A stretch of DNA of 64,000 bases from Clostridium sp. (GCA_022767515.1 JALENK010000083.1:1-64000); one strand, 5' to 3'. Shown: positions 11,469 to 21,960, numbered from the stretch's first letter. Notes: a model not told the origin generated them from the sequence alone. Translations and numbers: made by a program.

Positions 11469-11541
11469 ACCACTTAATATTATTTTTTTTTAATAAGTGG
11501 TAAGAAAAAATTCTCTACGATAGTATTACTACCTTAGAGAA
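11469..11541 (-). terminator. Two consecutive hairpins between the ZnuA-like gene and alr
   Basis: ttctcta...tagagaa and accactta...taagtggt stems. Confidence 0.6.
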
Positions 11542-11550
11542 CTAATATCT

Positions 11551-12408
11551 TTACTTAAATAACTTATTATAATATATTTTTTTATAATTATCTATTATCA
11601 TATCCTTAGGATTTTGGGTTGTATAACAATTAAAACTAATTATATTATATTTTTCATTTTTAAATTTTGTCTGTTCTTCTTTAAAGATAACAATTTTATT
11701 AGCATCTAGCTTATTATCTTCTAGATACTTATTTAATTGGTTTACTGAAACATAATCCATATTTATATTTAAGCTTCTATAAAAATATTCTAAATTACGG
11801 TCTGTGGTAATAAAAGAATAATTATTAAAGTCTATTTTGCTGCTATTTTTTATAATATTTTCTTTAGATTTATTAATATTAATAATTGTTTTATTATAAT
11901 TATTTTCATAATATTCTCTGTTTAATGGGTCTTTATCTTGAATAGCATTCTTTATATTATAAAGTGCAGTTTTATACTCTTCTATGCCCAAAAGATAATA
12001 TGGATTATTATTAGGTTCATTAATAATTCTTATTCCTCTAGATAAGTCAATTACACCTAAATTACTCTTATCTACTTTTGCAATTAAATCATTACTCCAA
12101 ACCTCATAATCTAATCCTGTATAAAAAAATAAATCCATATTAGATATATTATTTATTACATCCAAAGTTGGTTTAAATTTATCTGATTCTTTTTCAGAAT
12201 CAAATAAGTATTGAACATTGTGTTTATCATTAACAATATCCTTTACCATATGATATTGCATCTTATTGCAAGTCATAATATTAAGATATACATTTCTTTC
12301 TTCATCCAAGTTTGAATCTATTTTAGCAAAGCTTACATCTGATGTTACTAAAAGTCCCAAAAACATCACAAATGTTATAATAAGCATTCCAAAAGTAATC
12401 TTCTTCAT
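11551..12408 (-). CDS. ZnuA/cluster A-I metal-binding-like solute protein, divergent and orphan
   Basis: Signal peptide; KFKPTLDVINNISNMDLFFYTGLDYEVWSNDLI resembles the ZnuA EPTPKDI..ADLFIYNG..EPW region. Confidence 0.6.
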   Translation of the reverse strand: MKKITFGMLIITFVMFLGLLVTSDVSFAKIDSNLDEERNVYLNIMTCNKMQYHMVKDIVNDKHNVQYLFDSEKESDKFKPTLDVINNISNMDLFFYTGLDYEVWSNDLIAKVDKSNLGVIDLSRGIRIINEPNNNPYYLLGIEEYKTALYNIKNAIQDKDPLNREYYENNYNKTIININKSKENIIKNSSKIDFNNYSFITTDRNLEYFYRSLNINMDYVSVNQLNKYLEDNKLDANKIVIFKEEQTKFKNEKYNIISFNCYTTQNPKDMIIDNYKKIYYNKLFK

Positions 12409-12578
12409 AAAAATCCTCCAGCCATTTAATTTTAACGACCAAATCTCATAAAAAGTTTACTACCTAGCCTATAAATTTTCAATAATAAAATAATAATCTT
12501 AATATTTTATTTATTTTTATCTAATTTTTGTATAAAATATGTATTATAAATATTATTATTGTAATTAAAGGAGTTTTT

Positions 12579-13037
12579 ATGGAATTTATAGTAAATAATA
12601 TAGATGAAACTACTTCTCTTGGTTATAAAATAGGTACTTTAGTTAATTCAGGAGATATCATTTGCTTAACTGGTGACTTAGGAACTGGAAAAACTCATAT
12701 AACTAAAGGAATTGCAAGGGGACTTAATATTACAGATATCATAACTAGCCCTACATTTACAATTGTAAATGAATATAATAGTGGCAGATTAAAATTAAAT
12801 CACTTTGATGTATATCGAGTAAGTGATCCTGATGAAGTATATGCTATCGGATTTGATGATTATATTTTTTCTGATGCAGTTTCTATTATCGAATGGGCAA
12901 ACTATATAGAAGAAATTCTTCCAAAAGAATACTTACATATTCATATCTCAAAAGATATTAACAAAGATGAAAACTATAGAAAAATAACAATTACTCCTTA
13001 TGGAGAAAAATATAATTATATAAAGGAGATAAAATAA
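12579..13037 (+). CDS. tsaE: tRNA t6A biosynthesis ATPase TsaE
   Basis: Walker A GDLGTGKTHITKG; upstream of tsaB; AAAGGAG SD. Confidence 0.95.
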   Translation: MEFIVNNIDETTSLGYKIGTLVNSGDIICLTGDLGTGKTHITKGIARGLNITDIITSPTFTIVNEYNSGRLKLNHFDVYRVSDPDEVYAIGFDDYIFSDAVSIIEWANYIEEILPKEYLHIHISKDINKDENYRKITITPYGEKYNYIKEIK

Positions 13038-13739
13038 ATGAATGTACTAAGCATAGATTCTTCTTCAAAAGTAGCTACCATTGCACTTATTAATGATGAA
13101 GAAATAATAAGCGAATATATATTAAATAACAAACGTGAACATTCCACAATACTAATGCCTATGATTGATAAGATACTAAACGAAAATAATATGTCAATAA
13201 ACGATATTGATGGATATGTTGTATCAAAAGGACCAGGCTCTTTTACTGGACTTAGAATCGGAATGGCAACTATAAAAGGCTTAAGCTTTGGTTCAAACAA
13301 ACCTTATGTAAGTCTTTCTTCATTAGATGGTCTTGCTTATAGTGTATCAAGTTTTTCTGGAATAATATGTCCTATAATGACTGCACTTAGAGAAAATGTT
13401 TATACTTCTCTTTATAAACTAATTGATGGAAAACTACACAATATTTTAGAACCTGTAGCTATGGACATAGATGAACTTGTTGAGATTTTAAAAGAAAAAA
13501 ATGAAAATATCATTTTTACTGGAGATGGTATATTAAAGCACAGAGATTACTTAGCTCAAAATATTAAAAATGCTGTTTTTGCTCCCAAGCATTTAATTAA
13601 TGTAAGGGCATCTTCAATAGGAGAATTAGGTCTAATGCTTATTAAAGATGGAAAATCTGATAATCCTAATTCAGCTCCCCTATATATCAAAAAACCACAA
13701 GCTGAACAAGACCTTGAAAGAAGGCTTAACAAAAAATGA
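13038..13739 (+). CDS. tsaB: tRNA t6A biosynthesis protein TsaB
   Basis: NVLSIDSSSKVATIAL, GPGSFTGLRIGMATIKGL. Confidence 0.95.
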   Translation: MNVLSIDSSSKVATIALINDEEIISEYILNNKREHSTILMPMIDKILNENNMSINDIDGYVVSKGPGSFTGLRIGMATIKGLSFGSNKPYVSLSSLDGLAYSVSSFSGIICPIMTALRENVYTSLYKLIDGKLHNILEPVAMDIDELVEILKEKNENIIFTGDGILKHRDYLAQNIKNAVFAPKHLINVRASSIGELGLMLIKDGKSDNPNSAPLYIKKPQAEQDLERRLNKK

Positions 13740-14179
13740 AAATAGAACTAAAAGAAATGACATCCTCATATACTGAAGGTGTCTTTAATGTCGGAAAACT
13801 TAGTTTAAAGGAAGCTTGGAGCTTAGATTCTATAAATAAAGAATTAGATAATAAAAATGCTAAATATATTGTAGCTGTTACAGAAAATAATGAGGTTGTT
13901 GGTTTCATTGGGCTTTGGATAGTACTAGATGAAGGTGACATTACAAATGTAGCTGTTCATCCAAACTATAGAAAACAAAAAATAGCCTCCCTTCTTATAG
14001 AATATGTAATAAATAATATGAAGAATTGGAATATTTCTTCCTTGACATTAGAGGTTAGAAAATCTAATATTCCAGCCCAAAACTTATATAAAAAATTCAA
14101 CTTTAATGTTTCAGGAATCAGAAAAAATTTTTACTCTGACAACAATGAAGATGCATATATTATGTGGCTTAAATTATGA
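13736..14179 (+). CDS. rimI: Ribosomal protein alanine N-acetyltransferase RimI
   Basis: GNAT fold, VAVHPNYRKQKIASLLIE, LEVRKSNIPAQNLYKKFNF; overlaps tsaB by 4 nt. Confidence 0.9.
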   Translation: MKIELKEMTSSYTEGVFNVGKLSLKEAWSLDSINKELDNKNAKYIVAVTENNEVVGFIGLWIVLDEGDITNVAVHPNYRKQKIASLLIEYVINNMKNWNISSLTLEVRKSNIPAQNLYKKFNFNVSGIRKNFYSDNNEDAYIMWLKL

Positions 14180-14266
14180 CTTACGACAAATTTACAATAA
14201 ATTTATTTACAAACACCTTTAATATGGTATAATAATACCGTATTTAATTTAAAGGGGGATTAATTA

Positions 14267-14803
14267 ATGAAAAAGAAATTACTTGTACTTGCAGTTACTA
14301 TTATGGCAATGTTTGCTTTAATTGGATGTGGCGCTACTGCTCCTAAAGATGTTGCAAAAAAATACTTTGAAGATGTTTCAAGCCAAACAAACTCAAGCTT
14401 TTCAAAAGAAGCAATGAAAAAACAATTAGGTGGAAACAGTTCTACTGCTAATATACCAGATTCTTGTCTTGATGCTATGATTAATTGTATTGGAAAAATG
14501 GAAGTAACAGTTACTGATGAAAAAGTTGATGGTGAAAAAGCTACTGTTAATTTAAAAGTAAAAGGTGTAAACTTAAATACTCTAATCAATGAAGCTGTAA
14601 CAGAAGTTCAATCTTCACTTTCTGCTGATTCATCTCAAGACGAAATATATAATAAATATTTTGAATTAGTTGAAAAGAAATTAAAAGAAGCATCATTAGA
14701 AGAAAGAGATGCTAAAATCAACTTAACAAAATCTAATGATGAATGGAAAGTTAATGAAAGCGATGCTGATTACGGATTTGCCGTATGGGGGATTAAAAAC
14801 TAA
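14267..14803 (+). CDS. Small lipoprotein, DUF4878/DUF5105-like
   Basis: Lipobox ALIGCGA; APKDVAKKYFEDV; GGGGGA SD. Confidence 0.65.
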   Translation: MKKKLLVLAVTIMAMFALIGCGATAPKDVAKKYFEDVSSQTNSSFSKEAMKKQLGGNSSTANIPDSCLDAMINCIGKMEVTVTDEKVDGEKATVNLKVKGVNLNTLINEAVTEVQSSLSADSSQDEIYNKYFELVEKKLKEASLEERDAKINLTKSNDEWKVNESDADYGFAVWGIKN

Positions 14804-14815
14804 TTAGTATACAAA

Positions 14816-14856
14816 AGAAAAGTAAGTGATTTAAAAACCACTTACTTTTCTTTTTT
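14816..14856. terminator. Bidirectional terminator between convergent genes
   Basis: aaaagtaagtg/cacttactttt stem with T run. Confidence 0.8.
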
Positions 14857-15186
14857 TGTAAATACAGATAAAATAATACCTAAAACATCTTTAATTGTAT
14901 CAACTCCGCTTGTAATATTATCCTTAGCTACTATTACCTCAGCTGTAGTCTCACTAACAACTTCACTTATGTCTTTTACATTATCTGAAATTTCTACTAC
15001 GTTATCACTAATTCCTGGTAACTTTTCACAGAATTCATTAATATTTTTCTTATTAGTATCTAATATATCATTAATATTAGTAATTAATTTAATAATTCTA
15101 ATTAATGCCATAATAAATACAATTATTAATGCAAATCCTGCTACACCAAGTATACCCCATAATAAATCTGATATAGATATATACAT
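14842..15186 (-). CDS. DUF948-like single-TM coiled-coil protein
   Basis: N-terminal TM then amphipathic NINDILDTNKKNINEF...NVVEISDNVKDISEVV repeats. Confidence 0.6.
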   Translation of the reverse strand: MYISISDLLWGILGVAGFALIIVFIMALIRIIKLITNINDILDTNKKNINEFCEKLPGISDNVVEISDNVKDISEVVSETTAEVIVAKDNITSGVDTIKDVLGIILSVFTKKEK

Positions 15187-15203
15187 TTTTTTGCTCCTAA
15201 CAA

Positions 15204-15575
15204 CTAATTTAAGTTATCTTCATCTAGTATCTCTGAAGATGATTCTAAGATATCTTCATCATCTGATAATTCTTCCATATTATTTTTTTTGCTCTCAACA
15301 TAATTTGAAATTGCTTCTTTAGTATCTGCAACTTTATTTGATATACTTTCCTTTATCTCCATACCCTTTTCTTTAATATTTCCTTTAACCTTTGTTGCTG
15401 TTTCAGCTATATCTTTTCTTGTTTCTTTTCCTGACTTAGGTGCAAATAACATTCCCGCTACTGCTCCTACTGCTACTGCTCCTACTGCTACACCTGCAGC
15501 TACCTTTGCAGTTTTAATATCTTGTTTTCTCTTTTGTTCTCTCTTTTTACTTTCTACTAAATCCTTTATTCTCAT
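15204..15575 (-). CDS. YtxH-domain protein
   Basis: AGMLFAPKSGKETRKDI motif. Confidence 0.8.
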   Translation of the reverse strand: MRIKDLVESKKREQKRKQDIKTAKVAAGVAVGAVAVGAVAGMLFAPKSGKETRKDIAETATKVKGNIKEKGMEIKESISNKVADTKEAISNYVESKKNNMEELSDDEDILESSSEILDEDNLN

Positions 15576-15615
15576 ATCTTACCCTCCAACATATAAAAAA
15601 TTAATAAACATTTTT

Positions 15616-16125
15616 TTATTTTGCCATACGTCTTAACTTTTCTGTTAAATTAACAGCTTCTTCTATAGTCTTAGTTACAGCCTCCATGGCAGTTGACTGT
15701 TCTTTTGAAGTTACTAATGTAGTTTCTGAACTAGCAATCGTATCTTGTACAGACTTTTGAATTTGTTTAGTCAATGCACTAATTGCATTAGCTGTTTCTT
15801 TTGAACTTTCTGATAGCTTTTGAATTTCTTTTGCAACTACAGAGAATCCTTTACCAGCTTCTCCTGCTCTAGCAGCTTCAATACTTGCATTTAACCCCAA
15901 CATCTTAGTTTGAGAAGCAATTGCTTTTATAGCATCAAGAATTTTATTAATTTCCTCTGTCATATCTCCAACTTCTCTAACCTCATTATTTAAATTTTCT
16001 TGTGCTAAAGTAATATTTGCTGCTGATGCAGACAATTGTTCAATTGTTGCTGATGTTTGTTCAAAATTACTTGCTAATTTCTCTACAACTTCTCCTAATT
16101 CCATATCTAATCCGTTATTATCCAT
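15616..16125 (-). CDS. Minimal cytosolic methyl-accepting chemotaxis-type signalling domain
   Basis: [41 protein letters not shown] hairpin tip; no TM or HAMP; ATG at 16125 preceded by GGGGAGGCGG. Confidence 0.85.
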   Translation of the reverse strand: MDNNGLDMELGEVVEKLASNFEQTSATIEQLSASAANITLAQENLNNEVREVGDMTEEINKILDAIKAIASQTKMLGLNASIEAARAGEAGKGFSVVAKEIQKLSESSKETANAISALTKQIQKSVQDTIASSETTLVTSKEQSTAMEAVTKTIEEAVNLTEKLRRMAK

Positions 16126-16265
16126 ATATTCCGCCTCCCCAGCCAATTTATTTGCTTAAAATTTCTCTTATCTCTTTTCTTTTACAATTATATCATCATT
16201 ACTAAAAAACTAGAACAATTAGAGTGAAATATAATAAATTGTTAAAAATGTTCATAGTTTATTAA

Positions 16266-17702
16266 CTAAATTTCTATCTTATACTTCTCTAAATTAGCCT
16301 TTTGATTTTTAAATATTATTGGTTCAACCCTGTAACTTTCAATTCCAGAAATATAATTTATATATATTTCCTTATCAATAGCACATATATTAGTTAAGAA
16401 TGAAACTATATCATCTTGAACACTTCGCTTATACGTTTCTTCTATCTCTATTAAAAATTCATTTATACCATTTTCTGTACTATATCTTATTATTTCATTC
16501 TGAATTAAATCTTCAATATAAGAAAGCTTTAATAGTTTTCCATTACCAGCACACAATGGACATTTTTCTTCCATATAATCATATACACTCTTTCCTCTTC
16601 TTTTTCTTGATACCTGAACTAAATCTAGTTCAGTAAATGGAAATACCTTTATATTTCCTGCATCCTCTTTTAAAGATTCATTTAGTGCCTTTAATATTTG
16701 TGCCCTATGAGATTTTTCTCTTAAATCAATAAAATCTATAACTATTATACCGCTTAGGTTCCTCAAAAGTATCTGTTTACCAATTTCTCTTGCTGCTTCT
16801 AAATTAGTTTCAAGTATAGTTTTTTCAAAACTTCTTTCTTTAATGCTCTTACCTGAATTAACATCAATTGTATACATAGCCTCAGTTTTTTCTATTATTA
16901 TATAACCACCTGAAGGTAATACCACCTTATTATGTCTTAGCTTCAATATTTCTTTTTCAATGTTATAAAATTCAAACATCTTAATATTTTGATTGAAATA
17001 CTCTATTTTTATATTATTCTCGCTTTTTAAATATTCCTTGGTAAACTTATAATCATCTTCATCATCTAATATTATTTTAACATCCTCAATATCTACTTTT
17101 TCTCTAAGAACATTAGTTAAAGTAACATTCTCACCATATATTTTTCCAAGCTTAGTTGAATATTTCTCTTTTCTTTTTATTTCTTCATGTTCCTTTATTA
17201 GTAGTGCCCTCTCGTACTCTAGTTCTTTCATGCTAACATTAGACGCTTCTGTTCTGACTACTAACTTTCCCTCTTCTAATGGCTTTAATTCTGCTTCTAT
17301 TAATGACTTTTTTATTTCATCTTTAAATCTCTTAGAAAAGCTTATTCCACCCCCCTTACTTTCAAGAACTAAATGCTTACTTACTAAACTATAGTTAGTA
17401 GTAACCTTTGCACCTTTATTATTAAGCTGTTCTTTTATTATCTCTACTACTAATTCATCACCTTTTTTTATATTAGAATTCTTTAATTCATTACTGTAAT
17501 AAAGATAAGCTTGCTTTTCCATACCAATATCTAAAAATATAGAATTAGTAGCTTCTATTATATTTTTAACTCTAGCTTTATATAATTCTCCTATTACAGG
17601 CTCATTTTTATCCTCTTCAACTATTATTTCAGATAATTTACCATTGTCCTTTATGCCTATTCTTAATATATTATTTCTTCTTTCAACTAAAATTTCACGC
17701 AT
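16266..17702 (-). CDS. rng: Ribonuclease G/E family
   Basis: S1-like N-terminus, IVIDFIDLREKSHRAQIL, CPLCAGNG. Confidence 0.95.
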   Translation of the reverse strand: MREILVERRNNILRIGIKDNGKLSEIIVEEDKNEPVIGELYKARVKNIIEATNSIFLDIGMEKQAYLYYSNELKNSNIKKGDELVVEIIKEQLNNKGAKVTTNYSLVSKHLVLESKGGGISFSKRFKDEIKKSLIEAELKPLEEGKLVVRTEASNVSMKELEYERALLIKEHEEIKRKEKYSTKLGKIYGENVTLTNVLREKVDIEDVKIILDDEDDYKFTKEYLKSENNIKIEYFNQNIKMFEFYNIEKEILKLRHNKVVLPSGGYIIIEKTEAMYTIDVNSGKSIKERSFEKTILETNLEAAREIGKQILLRNLSGIIVIDFIDLREKSHRAQILKALNESLKEDAGNIKVFPFTELDLVQVSRKRRGKSVYDYMEEKCPLCAGNGKLLKLSYIEDLIQNEIIRYSTENGINEFLIEIEETYKRSVQDDIVSFLTNICAIDKEIYINYISGIESYRVEPIIFKNQKANLEKYKIEI

Positions 17703-17715
17703 ATATACAATTCTC

Positions 17716-18423
17716 CTATCTACAATTATATAGCGGTTCTAATTTTTCTTGCTTATAGAAATACATTTCTTCTCTCCTAATATCAACAAAACCATCCTTT
17801 ACGTTTGTTGTATGCATTTTTATATATTTTACTACTAAATCTGCCGATAAATGCTCTCTACTTCCAGAACGTAATAATAAATTTAAAACTAAACTATTAT
17901 CCTTAATCCAATATTTTATTTCAAATATCATAGGCTTTATATCAACCTCTTTAGTTGATGTCTTAGTTTCCTTTATGATTTTCCACTCTTTTTGATTAGT
18001 AGTTAAATCATCCATTTCCTTTAATAGATTATCTATGTTCTTATAGGGTATCTTAACTGTATATCTACATGCATCAATAAGTGCCATAGCTTGTGGAAGC
18101 TTTTTAACATTTTCTTTTTCAACTATCTTTTTAGCCTCTAAAAATCTAATTCCTGATGCAGTCTTTTCATTTAATCTATTAATTATCTCTTCTTCATTTA
18201 CTTCTTCTACCAAAATCAAATCTAAATATTCACCATTTGAATAGACTCCAACTGATAAAGGCTGAGCTATTGATAATGACATATGTGGATTAAATCCATT
18301 AGAATACTTTACAGGAAGTTCTGCTCTCCTAATTACCTTTTGTATTGTTCTCATTAAATCAAGATGGGCAATAAATTTAATATTGCTCTCTTTAGTGTAC
18401 TTTATTAAGTATCGCACCTTCAA
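17716..18423 (-). CDS. TIGR03936/DUF2344 radical-SAM-linked protein
   Basis: VRYLIKYTKESNIKFIAHLDLMRTIQKVIRRAELP; overlaps upstream radical SAM ORF. Confidence 0.9.
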   Translation of the reverse strand: MKVRYLIKYTKESNIKFIAHLDLMRTIQKVIRRAELPVKYSNGFNPHMSLSIAQPLSVGVYSNGEYLDLILVEEVNEEEIINRLNEKTASGIRFLEAKKIVEKENVKKLPQAMALIDACRYTVKIPYKNIDNLLKEMDDLTTNQKEWKIIKETKTSTKEVDIKPMIFEIKYWIKDNSLVLNLLLRSGSREHLSADLVVKYIKMHTTNVKDGFVDIRREEMYFYKQEKLEPLYNCR

Positions 18424-20254
18424 AACACTCTCCTTCCTTAAAGTTTACATTTATTCCACAGCCAGTACAGCCTTTTCTACAGTTTTGTGTTAATTCGCCT
18501 CTTTTAGCCTTTTCATTTTCATTTTCTAAGTATTTTCTATTTACTCCAATATCTATAAAGTCCCAAGGTAATACTTCGTCATAACTACGTTCTCTATACA
18601 CATAGAAATCAGAATCTAAATTACATTCTTTTATAGCTTCCATCCATAAGTCATATTTAAAGTATTCAGACCATCCATCAAACTTAGCACCTTTTTCAAA
18701 TGCTTTTATAAGAACCTCATTTAATCTTCTGTCTCCTCTTGCAAATAACGCTTCTAAATAAGAAGTCTGCTGTTCATGATAATTATAATTAATACTTCTT
18801 GATGTTATGGCACTCTTAACAGCTTCTATTCTCTCTGTTACTACATCCATTCTTTCCATCTTTGCCCATTGAAAAGCTGTAAAAGGCTTAGGAACTAATA
18901 TAGACGTACTTACAGTTATATTTAAACCTTTATTTCTTTCTGATTTAGGTAATTCAAAATATTGGTCTGCTATCTTGTGTGCAAGCTCTCCAATAGCTGT
19001 ACAATCCTCTACCTTTTCATATGGAAGACCTATTATGAAATATAGTTTAATCTTAGTCCAGCCAGCTCTAAATGCACTCTTTGCAGCTTCTAATATCTTA
19101 TCCTCAGTTAAGCCCTTATTTATTATATCTCTCATTCTTTGAGAACCAGCTTCTGGTGCAAATGTCAAACCAGTCTTCTTAACCTTTTGAATTTCTTTAA
19201 TTAAATCTACAGAAAAGGCATCTACTCTAATTGATGGAAGTGCAATTGCAACTCTATTTTTATAATGTTCCTCCATAAGTTCATGAATAAGCTCTTGAAT
19301 TTCTGAATAATCACAAGTACTTAATGATGATAAAGATATTTCTTGATATCCTGTGTTTTTAACCATTTCTCTAGCCTGTTTAATTAGTGTATCTTTTTTC
19401 TTTTCCCTAACTGGTCTATATATCATTCCTGCCTGACAAAATCTGCATCCATTAGTACATCCTCTAAATGTTTCTAAAACGATTCTATCATGAACTATAT
19501 CAGTATATGGAACTACCATATTTTCTGGAAATGGTACCTTATCAAAGTTAGTAATAATTCTCTTTCTAACAGTCTTTGGCACATCTTCATACTTTGGTTT
19601 AAATTCCTTAATAGTACCATCCTCATTATATGTAACATCATATAATGAAGGAACATAAATCCCTCTTATATGAGATATTTCTCTTAAAAAGGCCTTCTTA
19701 TTCCAATTATCCTTGTATTTTTTATATACCTCCATTACATCATTCATCATTTCCTCACCTTCACCTAATTCGAAGAAATCAATAACTTCTGCAAGAGGTT
19801 CTGGATTATAGGCACATGGTCCACCTGCCATAATTAATGGATCATTTTCTCCTCTTTCACTAGCTCTAATCTTAATATTTGCCATATCAAGCATATTTAA
19901 TACATTAGTATAACTCATTTCATATTGAAGAGTAAAACCTATAAAATTAAAATTTCTAATAGAATCCTTACTCTCAAGTGCATATAACTCTATATCATTA
20001 TCTCTTAATTCCTTCTCCATATCTGGCCATGGTGCAAACACTCTTTCACAATATGTATCCTCTCTAAGATTAAGAGTATGGTAAAGTATTCTTGTTCCTA
20101 GATGTGACATTCCCACTTCATAAACATCAGGAAAACAAAATGCAAATCTTATGTCTACTGACTTAGGATCTTTAACAACCTGATTTAATTCTCCACCAAT
20201 ATATCTTGATGGTTTTTCAACTCTGCACAAAATATCATCTGTTATTTTTTTCAT
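18392..20254 (-). CDS. TIGR03960 B12-binding radical SAM protein
   Basis: RGCTNGCRFCQAGMIYRPVREK; GGAG SD before MKKITDDIL. Confidence 0.9.
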   Translation of the reverse strand: MKKITDDILCRVEKPSRYIGGELNQVVKDPKSVDIRFAFCFPDVYEVGMSHLGTRILYHTLNLREDTYCERVFAPWPDMEKELRDNDIELYALESKDSIRNFNFIGFTLQYEMSYTNVLNMLDMANIKIRASERGENDPLIMAGGPCAYNPEPLAEVIDFFELGEGEEMMNDVMEVYKKYKDNWNKKAFLREISHIRGIYVPSLYDVTYNEDGTIKEFKPKYEDVPKTVRKRIITNFDKVPFPENMVVPYTDIVHDRIVLETFRGCTNGCRFCQAGMIYRPVREKKKDTLIKQAREMVKNTGYQEISLSSLSTCDYSEIQELIHELMEEHYKNRVAIALPSIRVDAFSVDLIKEIQKVKKTGLTFAPEAGSQRMRDIINKGLTEDKILEAAKSAFRAGWTKIKLYFIIGLPYEKVEDCTAIGELAHKIADQYFELPKSERNKGLNITVSTSILVPKPFTAFQWAKMERMDVVTERIEAVKSAITSRSINYNYHEQQTSYLEALFARGDRRLNEVLIKAFEKGAKFDGWSEYFKYDLWMEAIKECNLDSDFYVYRERSYDEVLPWDFIDIGVNRKYLENENEKAKRGELTQNCRKGCTGCGINVNFKEGECFEGAILNKVH

Positions 20255-20340
20255 ACTAATCTCCATTCTTTTTTTATTATGAATTAATTTTAACACAAAA
20301 ATAGCTTATAGTTAATACACATAAATTAAGCCTACAAAAA

Positions 20341-20376
20341 AAGATCTTAAACACTAAACAAAGCATTTAAGACCTT
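20341..20376 (-). terminator. Intrinsic terminator after the small frameshifted ORF
   Basis: minus GGTCTTAAA/TTTAAGATC stem then TTTTTTT. Confidence 0.75.
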
Positions 20377-20380
20377 TAAA

Positions 20381-20513
20381 TTATTCCTCAAAAGGTACTA
20401 ATCTAGCAATATACCATTCTCCATCATTTTTTAACATCACAAATCTTGCATTTAGAACATCCAATAAAACTAATACTAAGAATAATGGCAACTACTAAAT
20501 TAACTATTTTCAT
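20381..20513 (-). pseudogene. Small lipoprotein-like ORF, apparently frameshifted (possibly at an A6 tract)
   Basis: AGGAG SD; frame 0 gives MKIVNLVVAIILSISFIGCSKCKICDVKK* (20513..20424). The +1 frame continues ...LKNDGEWYIARLVPFEE* to 20381, just before a terminator. Confidence 0.55.
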
Positions 20514-20544
20514 AAATTATACTCCTAATCTAATATTAAACAAA

Positions 20545-21843
20545 TTATTTCCAAATTGCTACTGAAAAAGGTGGAAGGTTAACTCCTGATGATAAATCAA
20601 CTTCTTCACCAGTTAATAAATCAACTGCATCATTTTTCCAACTGAAATTAGCTTTAAAATCTTTGTCATCAATATTTATTCCAACATAAACTGTTTCACC
20701 TTCTAAATATCTTTCAAATACTAATTGAAGATTAGTTAGAACAATGTTCTTATATCCACCATAAGCTAAAGCCTTATTATCCTTTCTAATTTCTGCAAGC
20801 TTTTTAATAAACTCAGTTAACTCATTAGCTTCAGGCTTTTCAATACAAGGTCTAAGTGAAGCATCTCCATCTTCTTTTCTTCCTTCTACGCCCCACTCGC
20901 TTCCATAATATACACAAGGTATACCTGGCATTGCAAAAATTAATGCATAAGCTGCATTTAGATGTCTCTTATCTGATAATATACTTGCTAATCTTGTTAC
21001 ATCATGATTATCTACAAAGCTTACTAAATGTTTGCCCTTATATATTGTCCAATTTTCAGGTCCAAACTGTCTGTTTAATGAATATGCTATTTCAAACATA
21101 TTTTTACTGTTTAAGCTTGAATATACACCCTTATAACATTCATAATTTGTACAGCTATGAAGCATATCATCATTAACAATTTGATTATAATCTCCATGAA
21201 TTGTTTCTCCTATCAAGAAAAATTCTGGCTTTAAATTGTTGCAATATGCTCTAAGTTCTCTTAAAAATTCTCTATCAATCATATATGCCACATCAAGTCT
21301 AAGTCCATCTATATCAAACTCTTCAACCCAGCCCTTTATACAAGCAAATAAATGCTCTACTACTTCTCTATTTCTTAAATTCAATTTAACTAATTCATAG
21401 TGTCCTTCCCAACCTTCATAATATAATCCATCATTATATGCATTATTTTGACCAAAATTAATATAGAACCAATCCTTATATTTTGAAGACTCTCTATTTT
21501 TTAATACATCCTGAAATGCCCAAAAACCTCTTCCAACGTGATTAAACACTCCATCTAGAACAACTTTTATCTCTTTTTCATGTAAATCTTTACAAACCTC
21601 TGCAAAATCTTCATTTGTACCTAATCTGCAATCAATTTTTCTATAATCTCTTGTATCATACCCATGATTATCTGATTCAAAGATTGGAGAAAAATATATC
21701 GCATTAAACCCAACTTCCTTTAAATAGTCTGACCACTCTTTTACCTTTAATATCCTTGAAACAGTTTGTCCATCATTTTCTAATGGTGCCCCACAAAAAC
21801 CTATTGGATATATTTGATAAAATACACTTTCGTTTGCCCACAT
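20545..21843 (-). CDS. Alpha-amylase family glycosidase (GH13)
   Basis: DGVFNHVG, GLRLDVAYMID, ETIHGDY, FVDNHDVTR motifs. Confidence 0.9.
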   Translation of the reverse strand: MWANESVFYQIYPIGFCGAPLENDGQTVSRILKVKEWSDYLKEVGFNAIYFSPIFESDNHGYDTRDYRKIDCRLGTNEDFAEVCKDLHEKEIKVVLDGVFNHVGRGFWAFQDVLKNRESSKYKDWFYINFGQNNAYNDGLYYEGWEGHYELVKLNLRNREVVEHLFACIKGWVEEFDIDGLRLDVAYMIDREFLRELRAYCNNLKPEFFLIGETIHGDYNQIVNDDMLHSCTNYECYKGVYSSLNSKNMFEIAYSLNRQFGPENWTIYKGKHLVSFVDNHDVTRLASILSDKRHLNAAYALIFAMPGIPCVYYGSEWGVEGRKEDGDASLRPCIEKPEANELTEFIKKLAEIRKDNKALAYGGYKNIVLTNLQLVFERYLEGETVYVGINIDDKDFKANFSWKNDAVDLLTGEEVDLSSGVNLPPFSVAIWK

Positions 21844-21929
21844 AAATTATCTCTCCTTGTTATACTTATACGCTTATAATTATTCATATTTCTTTTATAT
21901 AATAATATACTTCGTTATATAAATTCAAT

Positions 21930-21960
21930 AGGAAAGAGAATATTAAATTCACTTTCCTAT
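21930..21960 (-). terminator. Hairpin downstream of 78-aa ORF
   Basis: aggaaag/ctttcct stem. Confidence 0.55.
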
